From NCBI GenBank assembly GCA_048268485.1, contig JBLWVL010000006.1:62001-126000 (forward strand): a stretch of DNA of 64,000 nucleotides, read 5' to 3'. The stretch comes from Oceanospirillum sp048268485 (lineage in GTDB: Bacteria; Pseudomonadota; Gammaproteobacteria; Pseudomonadales; Halomonadaceae). This document shows positions 36,299-44,748 of this stretch, one piece after another; the stretch's first letter is position 1; the number at the start of each line of letters is the position of its first letter. The notes beneath the pieces are model-generated. The model saw nothing but the letters and a program-made list of their open reading frames with translations, made no database searches and was not told where the DNA came from. Made by a program: the position numbers and the translations under genes.

Positions 36299-37603
36299 GT
36301 GCTGCGCTCTCTTTTTCATCATGCTGATCAATTGCTTACGCAATATCGTCCTTTCTGGCAGATGCGCCCTTTCTATATCCGGCAACTCAGTGAGTGTAGT
36401 CAGTTGCCGGAGAATCTGCTGTCTAAGCTAACAAAATTGAATCAGAAAGAATTTGAGCAATTAAGTCAAAACTCAGAGGCAAGCAAGCAATGGCTGCAAC
36501 CCTGGCTACCTTGCCTGGACGACATCGGACTGCTTGAAAAGCGTATTCAGGGCATATCACAACAGAGCAACTCTTTCGCTTGCATAACGGATGTGGATAA
36601 CTCAGTACTATCCGACTATCAGGAACCTGTGTGTATAAAATATCTGAGCAGCGGAATTCCCGGCCGAAAATGGCAGCAGATTGAGCTGGTTACGGAATAT
36701 CTGTCAGCAGCAAACTCTCCATCTAAGCAGAAGCTTCTGGAATGGTGTGCCGGCAAAGGTCATCTGGGCCGGCTGCTATCCATCCGTAAAGGCTATGAGG
36801 TAACCAGTCTTGAGTGGCAACACAGCCTTTGTATTCAGGGTGAAGCGCTGATCCATCAGCAAAAAAAACGCTATCCACAACTGCAACAACGCATGCAGCA
36901 AGGTGATGCTCTGTCTAATGATGTGTCCCGACTTTTAAATCAGCATAATACTGCCGTCGCTCTTCATGCCTGCGGTGATCTGCATACTCACCTGATCAGC
37001 CAGTGCTGTAACTCTGCACAAGCTATTAAACAGCTTGCGGTTGCGCCCTGTTGTTATCACCTGACCTCAGATGATATTTATCAGCCGCTGTCGAAGGCGG
37101 GTCAGGGTAGCCCGTTAAGACTCGATCGACAGGACCTGAAAATCCCGCTGCAGGAAACCGTGACCGGTGGTCAGCGTGTCAGCCGCTTGCGGGATATCGA
37201 ACTGCACTGGCGATTAAGCTTTGATCTTTTACGTCACTCTCTGACAGGGGAGACCCGTTATAAACCTCTGCCGGCTTTCCCGAAGAAACTGCTCTCCGGT
37301 GGATTCAAAGAGTTTGTTCACTGGGCTCTGATCAATCGTGAGCTGTTAAGCGATGATCATGACTCCGACAATTTGCCCTTCAACGAACGAGAAATGTCTC
37401 AGGCGTTGACGGAAGGAGCTGAAAAATTGCTAATGGTTCGCAAGCTGGAATGGCTGCAAAGTTATTTTCGCAGACTTCTCGAAATTTGGCTGGTGGCAGA
37501 CCGGGCACTGGTACTTGAAGAGACGGGGTTTCACGTGGAACTTTATCAATTTTGCGAAAAAACAATCAGCCCAAGAAATCTGCTGATTTTGGCTAAGCGA
37601 TAA
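36299..37603 (+). CDS. SAM-dependent methyltransferase, PF13679/METTL25-like
   Basis: The 434-aa protein starts at GTG with AGAGG upstream. Residues 1-140 are a helical region without a known motif. The methyltransferase core begins at KLLEWCAGKGHLGRLLS (SAM motif I), followed by LEW (the acidic ligand), ALHACGDL and APCCYHL. This set is typical of the Methyltransf_32 group, which includes METTL25-like proteins. The substrate is unknown. The gene contains a parS-like site near its 3' end (37528-37541). Its stop codon directly abuts the stop of the convergent EamA gene with no base between them. Confidence 0.8.
   Translation: MLRSLFHHADQLLTQYRPFWQMRPFYIRQLSECSQLPENLLSKLTKLNQKEFEQLSQNSEASKQWLQPWLPCLDDIGLLEKRIQGISQQSNSFACITDVDNSVLSDYQEPVCIKYLSSGIPGRKWQQIELVTEYLSAANSPSKQKLLEWCAGKGHLGRLLSIRKGYEVTSLEWQHSLCIQGEALIHQQKKRYPQLQQRMQQGDALSNDVSRLLNQHNTAVALHACGDLHTHLISQCCNSAQAIKQLAVAPCCYHLTSDDIYQPLSKAGQGSPLRLDRQDLKIPLQETVTGGQRVSRLRDIELHWRLSFDLLRHSLTGETRYKPLPAFPKKLLSGGFKEFVHWALINRELLSDDHDSDNLPFNEREMSQALTEGAEKLLMVRKLEWLQSYFRRLLEIWLVADRALVLEETGFHVELYQFCEKTISPRNLLILAKR
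37528..37541. other. parS-like site inside the methyltransferase gene
   Basis: GTTTCACGTGGAAC matches the bacterial parS consensus GTTTCACGTGAAAC at 13 of 14 positions. It matches the same 14 bases as the site in recF at 46422. ParB encoded in this window is the expected binder. Confidence 0.85.
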
Positions 37604-38491
37604 TCAGGACGGATTTTTATTATCTGAAGCCAGTCTCAGCTTTTTCTGTTCAGCCCGAACATTGATCAGATTACCGCTGAACATAACAGCAGCACCTGCA
37701 AGTACCCAGATATCCACCGACTCCTGATAAAGCAGATAGCCAACACACATAATCAGAGGCAGACGCAGAAAATCCATCGGAACCACCACGGTTGCATCAG
37801 CCAGTTTAAATGCTCGGGTCATGCAGTAATGGGCACTCATCGCCGTCACACCCACGAGAACGATCCAGGGCAACATCTCCCAACTTGGCCACTGCCAGTC
37901 CAAAACACTAGGTATCATGCCAAAGGGCAGCTGCATCACAGTCATATAGAAGAGAATCGTCAATGGGGCATCCGTCGCCGATAAAGACTTGGTCTGAATG
38001 TAGGAGAAAGCGTAACCCACAGCTCCGGCCAGAACCGCCAGTGCAGCAGGGTTCATCCCTTGCGTCGAGGGTCTTAGAATCATCACCAGCCCCGTCAGCC
38101 CTAAAGCCAGAGCTGTCAGGCGAGCTGGCGTCAACTTCTCGCCCAACAGAAAAAAAGCAAACAGAGCGGTCCAGACCGGAGTGGTGAACTCGATGGCAAT
38201 CACCTCAGCCAGGGAGATATAAGCTAGCCCATAGAACCATCCATATTGCCCTGCATAGTGTGCGATATTTCTCAGACCATGACGTACCGGATGCTGAGTT
38301 TTTAACAGGTGCGCGCCCTGATGTGCAATTAGGGCTCCAATCAGAAAAACCCCGATCACACTGCGGAAGAAGAGAATATGATAGGTTTCAAGCTCAGCTG
38401 AAAGCTCACGACCGGATACCGCCATCGCCATAAAGGAAAGTAGTGCTCCGGACATCCAGAAAGCAGCTCTAACCGGTGTACTGAATCTCAT
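37604..38491 (-). CDS. EamA-family (DMT) membrane exporter
   Basis: The 295-aa protein has about ten membrane helices in two EamA repeats. The first half includes ALLSFMAMAVSGRELS and EVIAIEFTTPVWTALFAFFLLGE, and the second PMDFLRLPLIMCVGYLLYQE. DMT transporters move metabolites such as amino acids or nucleosides, usually outward. The substrate cannot be told here. The polar C-terminal tail (about 20 residues) is cytoplasmic. It lies between the methyltransferase gene and mnmE and may be cotranscribed with neither. Confidence 0.88.
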   Translation of the reverse strand: MRFSTPVRAAFWMSGALLSFMAMAVSGRELSAELETYHILFFRSVIGVFLIGALIAHQGAHLLKTQHPVRHGLRNIAHYAGQYGWFYGLAYISLAEVIAIEFTTPVWTALFAFFLLGEKLTPARLTALALGLTGLVMILRPSTQGMNPAALAVLAGAVGYAFSYIQTKSLSATDAPLTILFYMTVMQLPFGMIPSVLDWQWPSWEMLPWIVLVGVTAMSAHYCMTRAFKLADATVVVPMDFLRLPLIMCVGYLLYQESVDIWVLAGAAVMFSGNLINVRAEQKKLRLASDNKNPS

Positions 38492-38538
38492 CTGAATATC
38501 TCTAAATTCTGGTGACTATAAATCTTTCCAATAGTGGT

Positions 38539-39915
38539 TTATTTCCCGATGCAGAAAGAACCAAAGATCTTGCCCAACAGGTCATCGGCACTCATCTGTC
38601 CAGTGATCTCACCCAAAGCCTGCTGCGCCATACGTAGGTCTTCAGCCAGTAATTCACCTGCTCCCATATTCAGCAGTTGATAGTGACCGTTATTGATAAA
38701 TTCACTGGCCTGTTCCAATGCATCCAGATGACGTCGTCGGGCACTGAAGCCACCTTCGGTACTACCGGTATAGCCTACAGTCTCCTTCAGATGCTGCGTC
38801 AAATTATCCACACCCTCGCCGGAACGGGCGCAAAGTCTGATCACCGGCCGCTCTGTGGATAAATCAATACCCGCCACTTCTCCACTTTGGTCGATCTTAT
38901 TGCGTACCACAGTGACAGGCACCGAAGGAGGTAATTGATCGATAAACTCCGGCCATAACGTATGCGGATCGTTCACCTGAGTTTCCGTGCTATCAATCAT
39001 CAGGAGAACACGGTCAGCCTGTTTGATCTCATTCCAGGCCCGTTCCACACCAATCTGCTCAACCTGATCCGGCGTCTCCCGAAGACCAGCCGTATCCACA
39101 ATATGCAACGGCATACCATCGATATGAATTTGTTCCCGCAACACATCCCGGGTCGTACCCGCGATGTTGGTAACGATAGCACTGTCTTTGCCAGACAAAC
39201 AATTCAGCAGGCTCGACTTACCCGCATTCGGACGCCCGGCGATGACTACGGTCATACCTTCCTGCATCAAAGCACCTTGGCTGGCACTGCTTTGTACCTG
39301 CCGCAACTCCGCTTGAATCGCCTCCAGATCCGCTATCACTTTACCATCTGCCAGAAAATCGATCTCTTCCTCCGGAAAGTCGATAGCAGCCTCTACATAC
39401 ATACGTAGGTGGGTTAGCTTATCCACAAGCAGATGGACTTTATCGGAGAAAGCGCCCTGCAAAGAGCGCACCGCATTACGGGCTGCTTGCTCCGAAACAC
39501 TATCGATCAGGTCGGCAATCGCTTCCGCCTGAGCCAGGTCCATCTTGTCATTCAGGAACGCCCGCTCAGAGAACTCACCGGGCCGGGCCATGCGTACGCC
39601 ACAGGCTAAAACCCGTTTCAGCATCATATCCATAATGATGGGGCCACCGTGGCCTTGAAGCTCTAGCACATCTTCGCCGGTAAAAGAGTTGGGGCCAGGA
39701 AAATACAGGGCGATGCCTTCATCCATGACACCACCATCTTCACTATAAAAAGGGCCGTAATGGGCATAGCGGGGTTTTGGTATAACACCAAGCAGCTGTT
39801 CAGCCAATAAGGCAGCTTTTGGTCCAGAGACGCGAATAATCCCCACGCCACCACGACCCGGGGGGGTTGCCTGTGCAGCGATCGTATCAATGGTGTATGC
39901 AGCGCTTTGTGTCAT
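38539..39915 (-). CDS. mnmE: tRNA modification GTPase MnmE
   Basis: The 458-aa GTPase partners MnmG. The N-terminal folate-binding domain starts DTIAAQATPPGRGGVGI. The central helical domain holds the G domain, with G1 GRPNAGKSS, G2 GTTRD, G3 DTAGL and G4 NKID. The C-terminus ends in the catalytic CIGK. The ATG at 39915 is chosen because the length then matches the family (about 454). An upstream in-frame TTG at 39954 would add 13 residues with no family similarity. It lies 184 bases downstream of yidC, beyond a strong terminator, so it needs its own promoter. Confidence 0.96.
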   Translation of the reverse strand: MTQSAAYTIDTIAAQATPPGRGGVGIIRVSGPKAALLAEQLLGVIPKPRYAHYGPFYSEDGGVMDEGIALYFPGPNSFTGEDVLELQGHGGPIIMDMMLKRVLACGVRMARPGEFSERAFLNDKMDLAQAEAIADLIDSVSEQAARNAVRSLQGAFSDKVHLLVDKLTHLRMYVEAAIDFPEEEIDFLADGKVIADLEAIQAELRQVQSSASQGALMQEGMTVVIAGRPNAGKSSLLNCLSGKDSAIVTNIAGTTRDVLREQIHIDGMPLHIVDTAGLRETPDQVEQIGVERAWNEIKQADRVLLMIDSTETQVNDPHTLWPEFIDQLPPSVPVTVVRNKIDQSGEVAGIDLSTERPVIRLCARSGEGVDNLTQHLKETVGYTGSTEGGFSARRRHLDALEQASEFINNGHYQLLNMGAGELLAEDLRMAQQALGEITGQMSADDLLGKIFGSFCIGK

Positions 39916-40052
39916 GGCCAAAATCCCCGTAATAATCTTAGAGTTGAACAACAATGGTCAGGCTTACATCAAAATACCGAATGATATCCAATCCGCTTAC
40001 TTTATGCTTAAGCTAAAGCCGCCTGAATAACTTAAAACAGGTTGTGGGTAAA

Positions 40053-40079
40053 ACGAAAAAAGCCCCCGAAGGGGCTTTT
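40053..40079 (-). terminator. Intrinsic terminator after yidC
   Basis: On the minus strand, AAAAGCCCC pairs with GGGGCTTTT around a TTCG tetraloop, followed by more T. It begins 20 bases after the yidC stop. Confidence 0.95.
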
Positions 40080-40099
40080 CAAGCAAAAATTAGCCGATG

Positions 40100-41767
40100 C
40101 TAAGCTTTTGCTTTTTTATCATCACTGCCTGCTTCAATACGCTTAGTAATCACATATTGCTGAGCAATAGACAGTACGTTATTCACAACCCAGTACAGTA
40201 CCAAGCCTGCCGGGAACCACAGGAAGAATACTGTAAAGACAACAGGTAGTGCCTTCATCAACTTCGCCTGCATTGGGTCAGGAGGTGTCGGGTTCAGCAG
40301 TTGCTGAATAAACATGGATGCGCCCATAATAATCGGCAATACGAAGTACGGATCTTTTACTGACAAGTCTTCAATCCAAAGCATAAACGGCGCATGACGC
40401 AGTTCTACACTTTCCATTAGCATCCAGTACAGTGCGATAAATACCGGCATCTGAATCAGAATCGGCAGGCAACCACCAATGGGATTGATCTTCTCTTTCT
40501 TGTACAGCTCCATCATCGCCTGAGACATCTTCTGACGATCTTCGCCGTACTTTTCTTTCATCCGTTGCAGTTCCGGGCCGACGCGACGCATATTCGCCAT
40601 GGAACGGTATGCCGATGCAGACAGATGGAAGAATGCCGCTTTAATCATTACTGTCAGAATAATAATTGACCAGCCCCAGTTACCCAGGAAACCATGCAGC
40701 AGATTGAGCATCCAGAACAAAGGTTGTGCAATAAACCAGAGCCAACCGAAATCGACTGTCAGCTCCAGGTTTGGCGCTGCTGATTCCAGCTGTTCCTGAA
40801 CTTTAGGGCCAACATATAAGTTACTGCCCAAAGTAGCCTGCTCACCAGGTTGCAGAACCGTTTCAGGGCTGGAGAAGCCTACGATATTATCGCCCCGGGA
40901 TGTACTACGGGTGCTGTACTCCTGCTTGATATTCTGATCAGGAATCCAGGCACTGACAAAATAATGTTGGATCATCGCAACCCAACCGCCTACAGACTCA
41001 CGCTTAACGTCGGCTTCCTGAATATCTTCAAAGGTGATTTTTTCGTATTTCTCGTTAGCTGTAGAAATAGCAGCTCCCAGATAAGAGACCATGCCCATGC
41101 CTTCAGCCTGAGTCGGATCTGGTGAGTTATCACGCTTTAATTGAGCAAAGTAATAACCGGACCAGGTTTCACTACTGGTATTATTAACAAGGTACTCAAC
41201 ACGAATATTGTAACTATCCCGATCCAGAGTAAAACGCTTGGTGATTTGCACGCCGGTACTCTGAACAAAATTCAGATCAACCTGAAGGCTGTTTTCACCT
41301 TCCGTCAGCTCATATCTGGTTTTTTCTGCGCTGAACAGAGGGCGACCACCACGGGAAGCATCCGGGCCGTTGACACCAGCCAGACCACTTTGCGCAACAT
41401 AAGTACGGATTTTACTACGTTCCAGCAAAACGAAAGGAGTATCCGAAGTACTCACCTGAGCCAAATGCTCCGGTAGCGCTGCATATACGATATCACCACC
41501 CTTTGGATCAATGCGAAGATCCAGTACATTGGTGCGTACCTCAATCAGAGAAGTACTGGCTTCTGTCGTATTAGGCAGGTCGCCACGGGTCGAATTCTGG
41601 GGGATATCCTCCTGGGCCAGATCATTCACTGATGATGATGCAGATGGAAGTGTATTCTGTACCACAGGCGCTTGAGCTTGTGGGCCATAATCTTTATTCC
41701 ACTGAACCACCATCAGATAAGATACCAGGGCCAGGGATATGATCAAAAATAAACGTTTCACGTCCAT
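40100..41767 (-). CDS. yidC: Membrane protein insertase YidC
   Basis: The 555-aa inner-membrane insertase has an N-terminal anchor (about 5-22), a large periplasmic beta-sandwich domain (about 60-340) and the conserved five-helix core (about 355-540). The core shows FLGNWGWSIIILTVMIKAAFFHLS, a cytoplasmic hairpin and GCLPILIQMPVFIALY. The ATG at 41767 (MDVKRLFLIISLA) is chosen because it gives the usual N-terminal anchor and length. An upstream frame to 41935 overlaps rnpA. The yidD gene that usually sits between rnpA and yidC is absent. Confidence 0.96.
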   Translation of the reverse strand: MDVKRLFLIISLALVSYLMVVQWNKDYGPQAQAPVVQNTLPSASSSVNDLAQEDIPQNSTRGDLPNTTEASTSLIEVRTNVLDLRIDPKGGDIVYAALPEHLAQVSTSDTPFVLLERSKIRTYVAQSGLAGVNGPDASRGGRPLFSAEKTRYELTEGENSLQVDLNFVQSTGVQITKRFTLDRDSYNIRVEYLVNNTSSETWSGYYFAQLKRDNSPDPTQAEGMGMVSYLGAAISTANEKYEKITFEDIQEADVKRESVGGWVAMIQHYFVSAWIPDQNIKQEYSTRSTSRGDNIVGFSSPETVLQPGEQATLGSNLYVGPKVQEQLESAAPNLELTVDFGWLWFIAQPLFWMLNLLHGFLGNWGWSIIILTVMIKAAFFHLSASAYRSMANMRRVGPELQRMKEKYGEDRQKMSQAMMELYKKEKINPIGGCLPILIQMPVFIALYWMLMESVELRHAPFMLWIEDLSVKDPYFVLPIIMGASMFIQQLLNPTPPDPMQAKLMKALPVVFTVFFLWFPAGLVLYWVVNNVLSIAQQYVITKRIEAGSDDKKAKA

Positions 41768-41879
41768 GGGTATGCTCTTACCGGATTCGTGTTGAAAAAA
41801 ATGAAATGCTATTTTGAGTGTGACGCTGCTCTCTGGCAAGCGATACCGGGGATAAATCTTTGAAATAGCATCAGGATTG

Positions 41880-42302
41880 TTATTTTTCCGGACGAGGTTT
41901 CCGCTTACCACGTGGTTTGTGGCCGGACTTTTCACCGGATAGCTTCTTGCGATGCAACGTCTCTAGCCGTTTCCAAGCCAAATTAAGCTGGTGAGCATAT
42001 TCTTCTGAAGAGAGATCATTGAGACCTTTCTGTGTGAGCAAGACAAGATCCATCGCAGGCATCTGATGCTTATTCAGCCGAAACGATTCACGGGTAAGAC
42101 GTCTGATCCGATTTCGATCAACTGCTCGACGAAGATTTTTTTTAGCCAGAATCTGGCCGATGCGAGGGTGGGGCAGAGTATTAGGGCGGGCAAGAATCAT
42201 AAAACAACGACCAAACACTTTGATCTGGACGTCATCAAATACGGAGCGGTAATCCCCGGCTGTCAGAAGTCTGACATCCCGGGGAAACCCGTAACTGGTC
42301 AT
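41880..42302 (-). CDS. rnpA: Ribonuclease P protein component RnpA
   Basis: The 140-aa basic protein helps the RNase P RNA to mature tRNA 5' ends. The signature is RRAVDRNRIRRLTRESFR (about residues 59-76), with KVFGRCFMILARP before it. The C-terminal tail (last 20 residues, Lys/Arg/Gly/Pro-rich) makes it longer than E. coli RnpA (119 aa). It follows rpmH by 27 bases on the same strand. Confidence 0.94.
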   Translation of the reverse strand: MTSYGFPRDVRLLTAGDYRSVFDDVQIKVFGRCFMILARPNTLPHPRIGQILAKKNLRRAVDRNRIRRLTRESFRLNKHQMPAMDLVLLTQKGLNDLSSEEYAHQLNLAWKRLETLHRKKLSGEKSGHKPRGKRKPRPEK

Positions 42303-42329
42303 CGTGCTAATAAATCAGCAAACCAGAAA

Positions 42330-42464
42330 TCAGGCACTCAGACGTACGCGGCCTTTGGCACGACGACGAGTGATGATTTTACGACCATTTTTAGTCGCCA
42401 TACGAGCACGGAATCCGTGGTTACGCTTGCGTTTCAGAACGCTTGGTTGAAAAGTTCTTTTCAT
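42330..42464 (-). CDS. rpmH: 50S ribosomal protein L34
   Basis: The frame encodes 44 residues beginning MKRTFQPSVLKRKR, continuing with HGFRARMATKNGRKI and ending KGRVRLSA. This is the complete, highly conserved L34 sequence and length. It is the first gene of rpmH-rnpA-yidC. Confidence 0.98.
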   Translation of the reverse strand: MKRTFQPSVLKRKRNHGFRARMATKNGRKIITRRRAKGRVRLSA

Positions 42465-42533
42465 GACTGTATTCCCACACTTTCACTTTCAAAATGGCGC
42501 AGAAAGTGCGCCTAGTCTTTGATCAGGGCGGAG

Positions 42534-42562
42534 ATTCTAGAGAATAACGCCTGAGACTTCAA
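42534..42562 (-). promoter_or_regulatory. Sigma-70 promoter of rpmH-rnpA-yidC
   Basis: On the minus strand, TTGAAG (42562-42557), a 17-base spacer and TAGAAT (42539-42534) form a good promoter. Transcription would start near 42527, about 63 bases before the rpmH ATG. Confidence 0.65.
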
Positions 42563-43065
42563 ATATTTCCTGAAGAAAAAGTGGTTGTGCATAACTTTAT
42601 TCGCCAGGAACTCACCTTAGATGCCTGAATTTTAAGCATTAAACATCCGCTTTGCATCCTTAAAATCTTCTGCACGGTGGTTAAGAGTTCTCTGCCAGTA
42701 TTTTTAACTCAGGGGGTTTCCAATGGTTTTTGGTGAAAACTTCCCGAGGGGTCTAAACAGACCAGTTATCCAAGCTGTAAACAGAATCAATATAGATTTA
42801 TTAAATAAAGAAAGATAATAGTAGTGATATATATAGAAGGAAGACTTTTCTGTGGATAAGGCTCTGCGGACCACACTATAGCTGATTTGGACTCTTGTAT
42901 AACCCGGAAGATAAAAAGCATTATAACTGTCAGCATGCTTGGAGTGAGCTGTGGATAAAATCATACCTTATGCACATGCAAAATTATGCCCTGTATACTC
43001 CCCAGTGCTTAAGCCATCCAGCCAACGCTGTTATCCACAGCAGCAAAAACAATGAAATTCCCCGA

Positions 43066-43088
43066 TATAATGCTCTGTATGTGGATAA
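43066..43088 (+). promoter_or_regulatory. dnaA: Candidate dnaA promoter -10 with flanking DnaA box
   Basis: TATAAT at 43066-43071 is a perfect -10, but the -35 at the right spacing is poor (GCAAAA). DnaA boxes lie on both sides, at 43031-43039 and 43080-43088. The second covers the predicted start region, which suggests autoregulation by DnaA. Confidence 0.5.
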
Positions 43089-43138
43089 CCTAAGCCTTAA
43101 CCGATAAAATGCTCCTTTGTTTTTCTTGGGGATCGACC

Positions 43139-44653
43139 GTGTCTTTAGCGCTCTGGCAGAAATGCTTAGGTTACTTACAGGATGAACTGCCTTCACAGCA
43201 GTTTAATACCTGGATTCGCCCTCTTCAGGCTGATACTGAAGGGCAAAGTCTGAAACTGTTAGCACCTAACCGTTTTGTTCTCCAGTGGGTCTCTGATAAA
43301 TATTTGGCACGGATTTCTGAGCTGTTAAATGAGCTGAGTAATGATCAGCCGCCGCAGCTTATTCTGGAGATTGGCAGCAAACGAACGGTTTCTGCCCCTG
43401 AGGCAACGACACGACCCGTAACGCCTCCTGGTGTGATTGTCCGGACGTCCCCGCCGCGGCCTCATTTTGTACAGGAGCCCGAGACCTCAGCAGACACATC
43501 AGCCAAATTGACTTCTGTTTCGTCAACTTCCGGTACCTCCGGTAGTAGAAGTGGAAGCCCATCTACACATAGCTCAGGTAACTCTTCAGTTAAACCTGAG
43601 CGTACGGTGCAGGTTGATGGCGCCTTGAAACATCAGAGTGCTCTGAACCCCAATCACACTTTTGAAACCTTTGTCGAAGGTAAATCCAATCAGCTGGCCC
43701 GTGCAGCATCCCGCCAGGTTGCTGAAAACCCTGGTGGTGCTTATAACCCGTTGTTTCTGTATGGCGGGGTAGGCTTAGGTAAAACGCACCTTATGCACGC
43801 TGTGGGAAACTTTCTGGTACAGCAAAACCCCAATGCTAAGGTGATGTATCTTCACTCTGAACGTTTTGTAGCGGATATGGTGAAAGCGCTTCAGCTGAAT
43901 GCGATCAATGACTTTAAACGTCTCTATCGCAGTGTGGATGCCCTGCTGATCGATGATATTCAGTTTTTTGCCGGTAAAGAACGCTCGCAGGAAGAGTTTT
44001 TCCATACATTCAATGCGCTGCTGGAAGGTGGGCAGCAGATGATTCTGACCAGTGATCGTTTTCCAAAAGAGATCAGTGGGATGGAGGAGCGTTTAAAGTC
44101 CCGCTTTGGTTGGGGCTTAACGGTGGCAATTGATCCGCCGGAGCTGGAAACCCGGGTGGCGATTCTTAAAAAGAAAGCAGATCAGGCGAGAGTTTTATTA
44201 TCTGATGACGCTGCTTTTTTTATCGCTCAGAAAATTCGCTCTAATGTGCGGGATCTTGAAGGGGCTCTGAAAAAAGTAATTGCGGATTCTCACTTCAGAG
44301 GTCAGCCCATCACCACTGACTTTATCCGGGAGTCTCTGCGCGATCTGTTTGCGGTTCAGGATAAGCAGGTTGGTATCGATAATATTCAGCGTACTGTGGC
44401 GGAATACTACAGCATTAAAGTGCCGGATCTTTTATCGAAACGACGAAGCCGCTCGGTTGCCCGGCCACGTCAGGTGGCCATGGCGTTGGCGAAAGAACTG
44501 ACTAATCACAGTTATCCTGAGATTGGCGACGCTTTTGGCGGGCGTGACCACACCACCGTTTTACATGCCTGCCGCAAAGTAAAAGAGTTACAGGAAGAGC
44601 ATGCTGAGATCCGTGAAGACTACAAGAGTCTTTTAAGAGCGCTGACCAGCTAA
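43139..44653 (+). CDS. dnaA: Chromosomal replication initiator DnaA
   Basis: The 504-aa protein starts at GTG (43139) with GGGGA upstream, giving SLALWQKCLGYLQDELP as in E. coli, whose dnaA also starts with GTG. Domain I is residues 1-80. A long Ser/Thr/Pro-rich linker (about 85-165) is domain II. The AAA+ domain III has GGVGLGKTHL and LLIDDIQFFAGK. Domain IV ends with the DNA-binding signature GGRDHTTVLHACRKV. A frame starting at ATG 43109 would add ten unlikely residues. Confidence 0.98.
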   Translation: MSLALWQKCLGYLQDELPSQQFNTWIRPLQADTEGQSLKLLAPNRFVLQWVSDKYLARISELLNELSNDQPPQLILEIGSKRTVSAPEATTRPVTPPGVIVRTSPPRPHFVQEPETSADTSAKLTSVSSTSGTSGSRSGSPSTHSSGNSSVKPERTVQVDGALKHQSALNPNHTFETFVEGKSNQLARAASRQVAENPGGAYNPLFLYGGVGLGKTHLMHAVGNFLVQQNPNAKVMYLHSERFVADMVKALQLNAINDFKRLYRSVDALLIDDIQFFAGKERSQEEFFHTFNALLEGGQQMILTSDRFPKEISGMEERLKSRFGWGLTVAIDPPELETRVAILKKKADQARVLLSDDAAFFIAQKIRSNVRDLEGALKKVIADSHFRGQPITTDFIRESLRDLFAVQDKQVGIDNIQRTVAEYYSIKVPDLLSKRRSRSVARPRQVAMALAKELTNHSYPEIGDAFGGRDHTTVLHACRKVKELQEEHAEIREDYKSLLRALTS

Positions 44654-44697
44654 GCTGGGTTTTCCCGGTGTTGAAAGAAAAACAAATTAAGTGTGTC

Positions 44698-44716
44698 TGA
44701 AGTGTTGAGCACTTCA
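44698..44716 (+). repeat. Hairpin between dnaA and dnaN
   Basis: TGAAGTG at 44698-44704 pairs with CACTTCA at 44710-44716 (loop TTGAG). It lies 33 bases before the dnaN start and has no adjacent T run, so it looks like a leader structure rather than a terminator. Confidence 0.45.
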
Positions 44717-44748
44717 ACATCAGTTAAATTTTTATGGAATAGTCTGTT

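Larger units (their letters stand above)
42465..43138. other. oriC: Probable chromosomal origin of replication, oriC
   Basis: The 674-base rpmH-dnaA gap holds six perfect TTATNCACA DnaA boxes. Minus-orientation boxes are at 42586-42594, 42851-42859, 42950-42958 and 43080-43088, and plus-orientation boxes are at 42968-42976 and 43031-43039. A strongly AT-rich tract (42785-42836) is the likely unwinding element. It contains TAA-TAG-TAG at 42816-42824, in the orientation described for DnaA-trio elements relative to the box at 42851. Gene order and the change of transcription direction support origin function. Confidence 0.9.
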
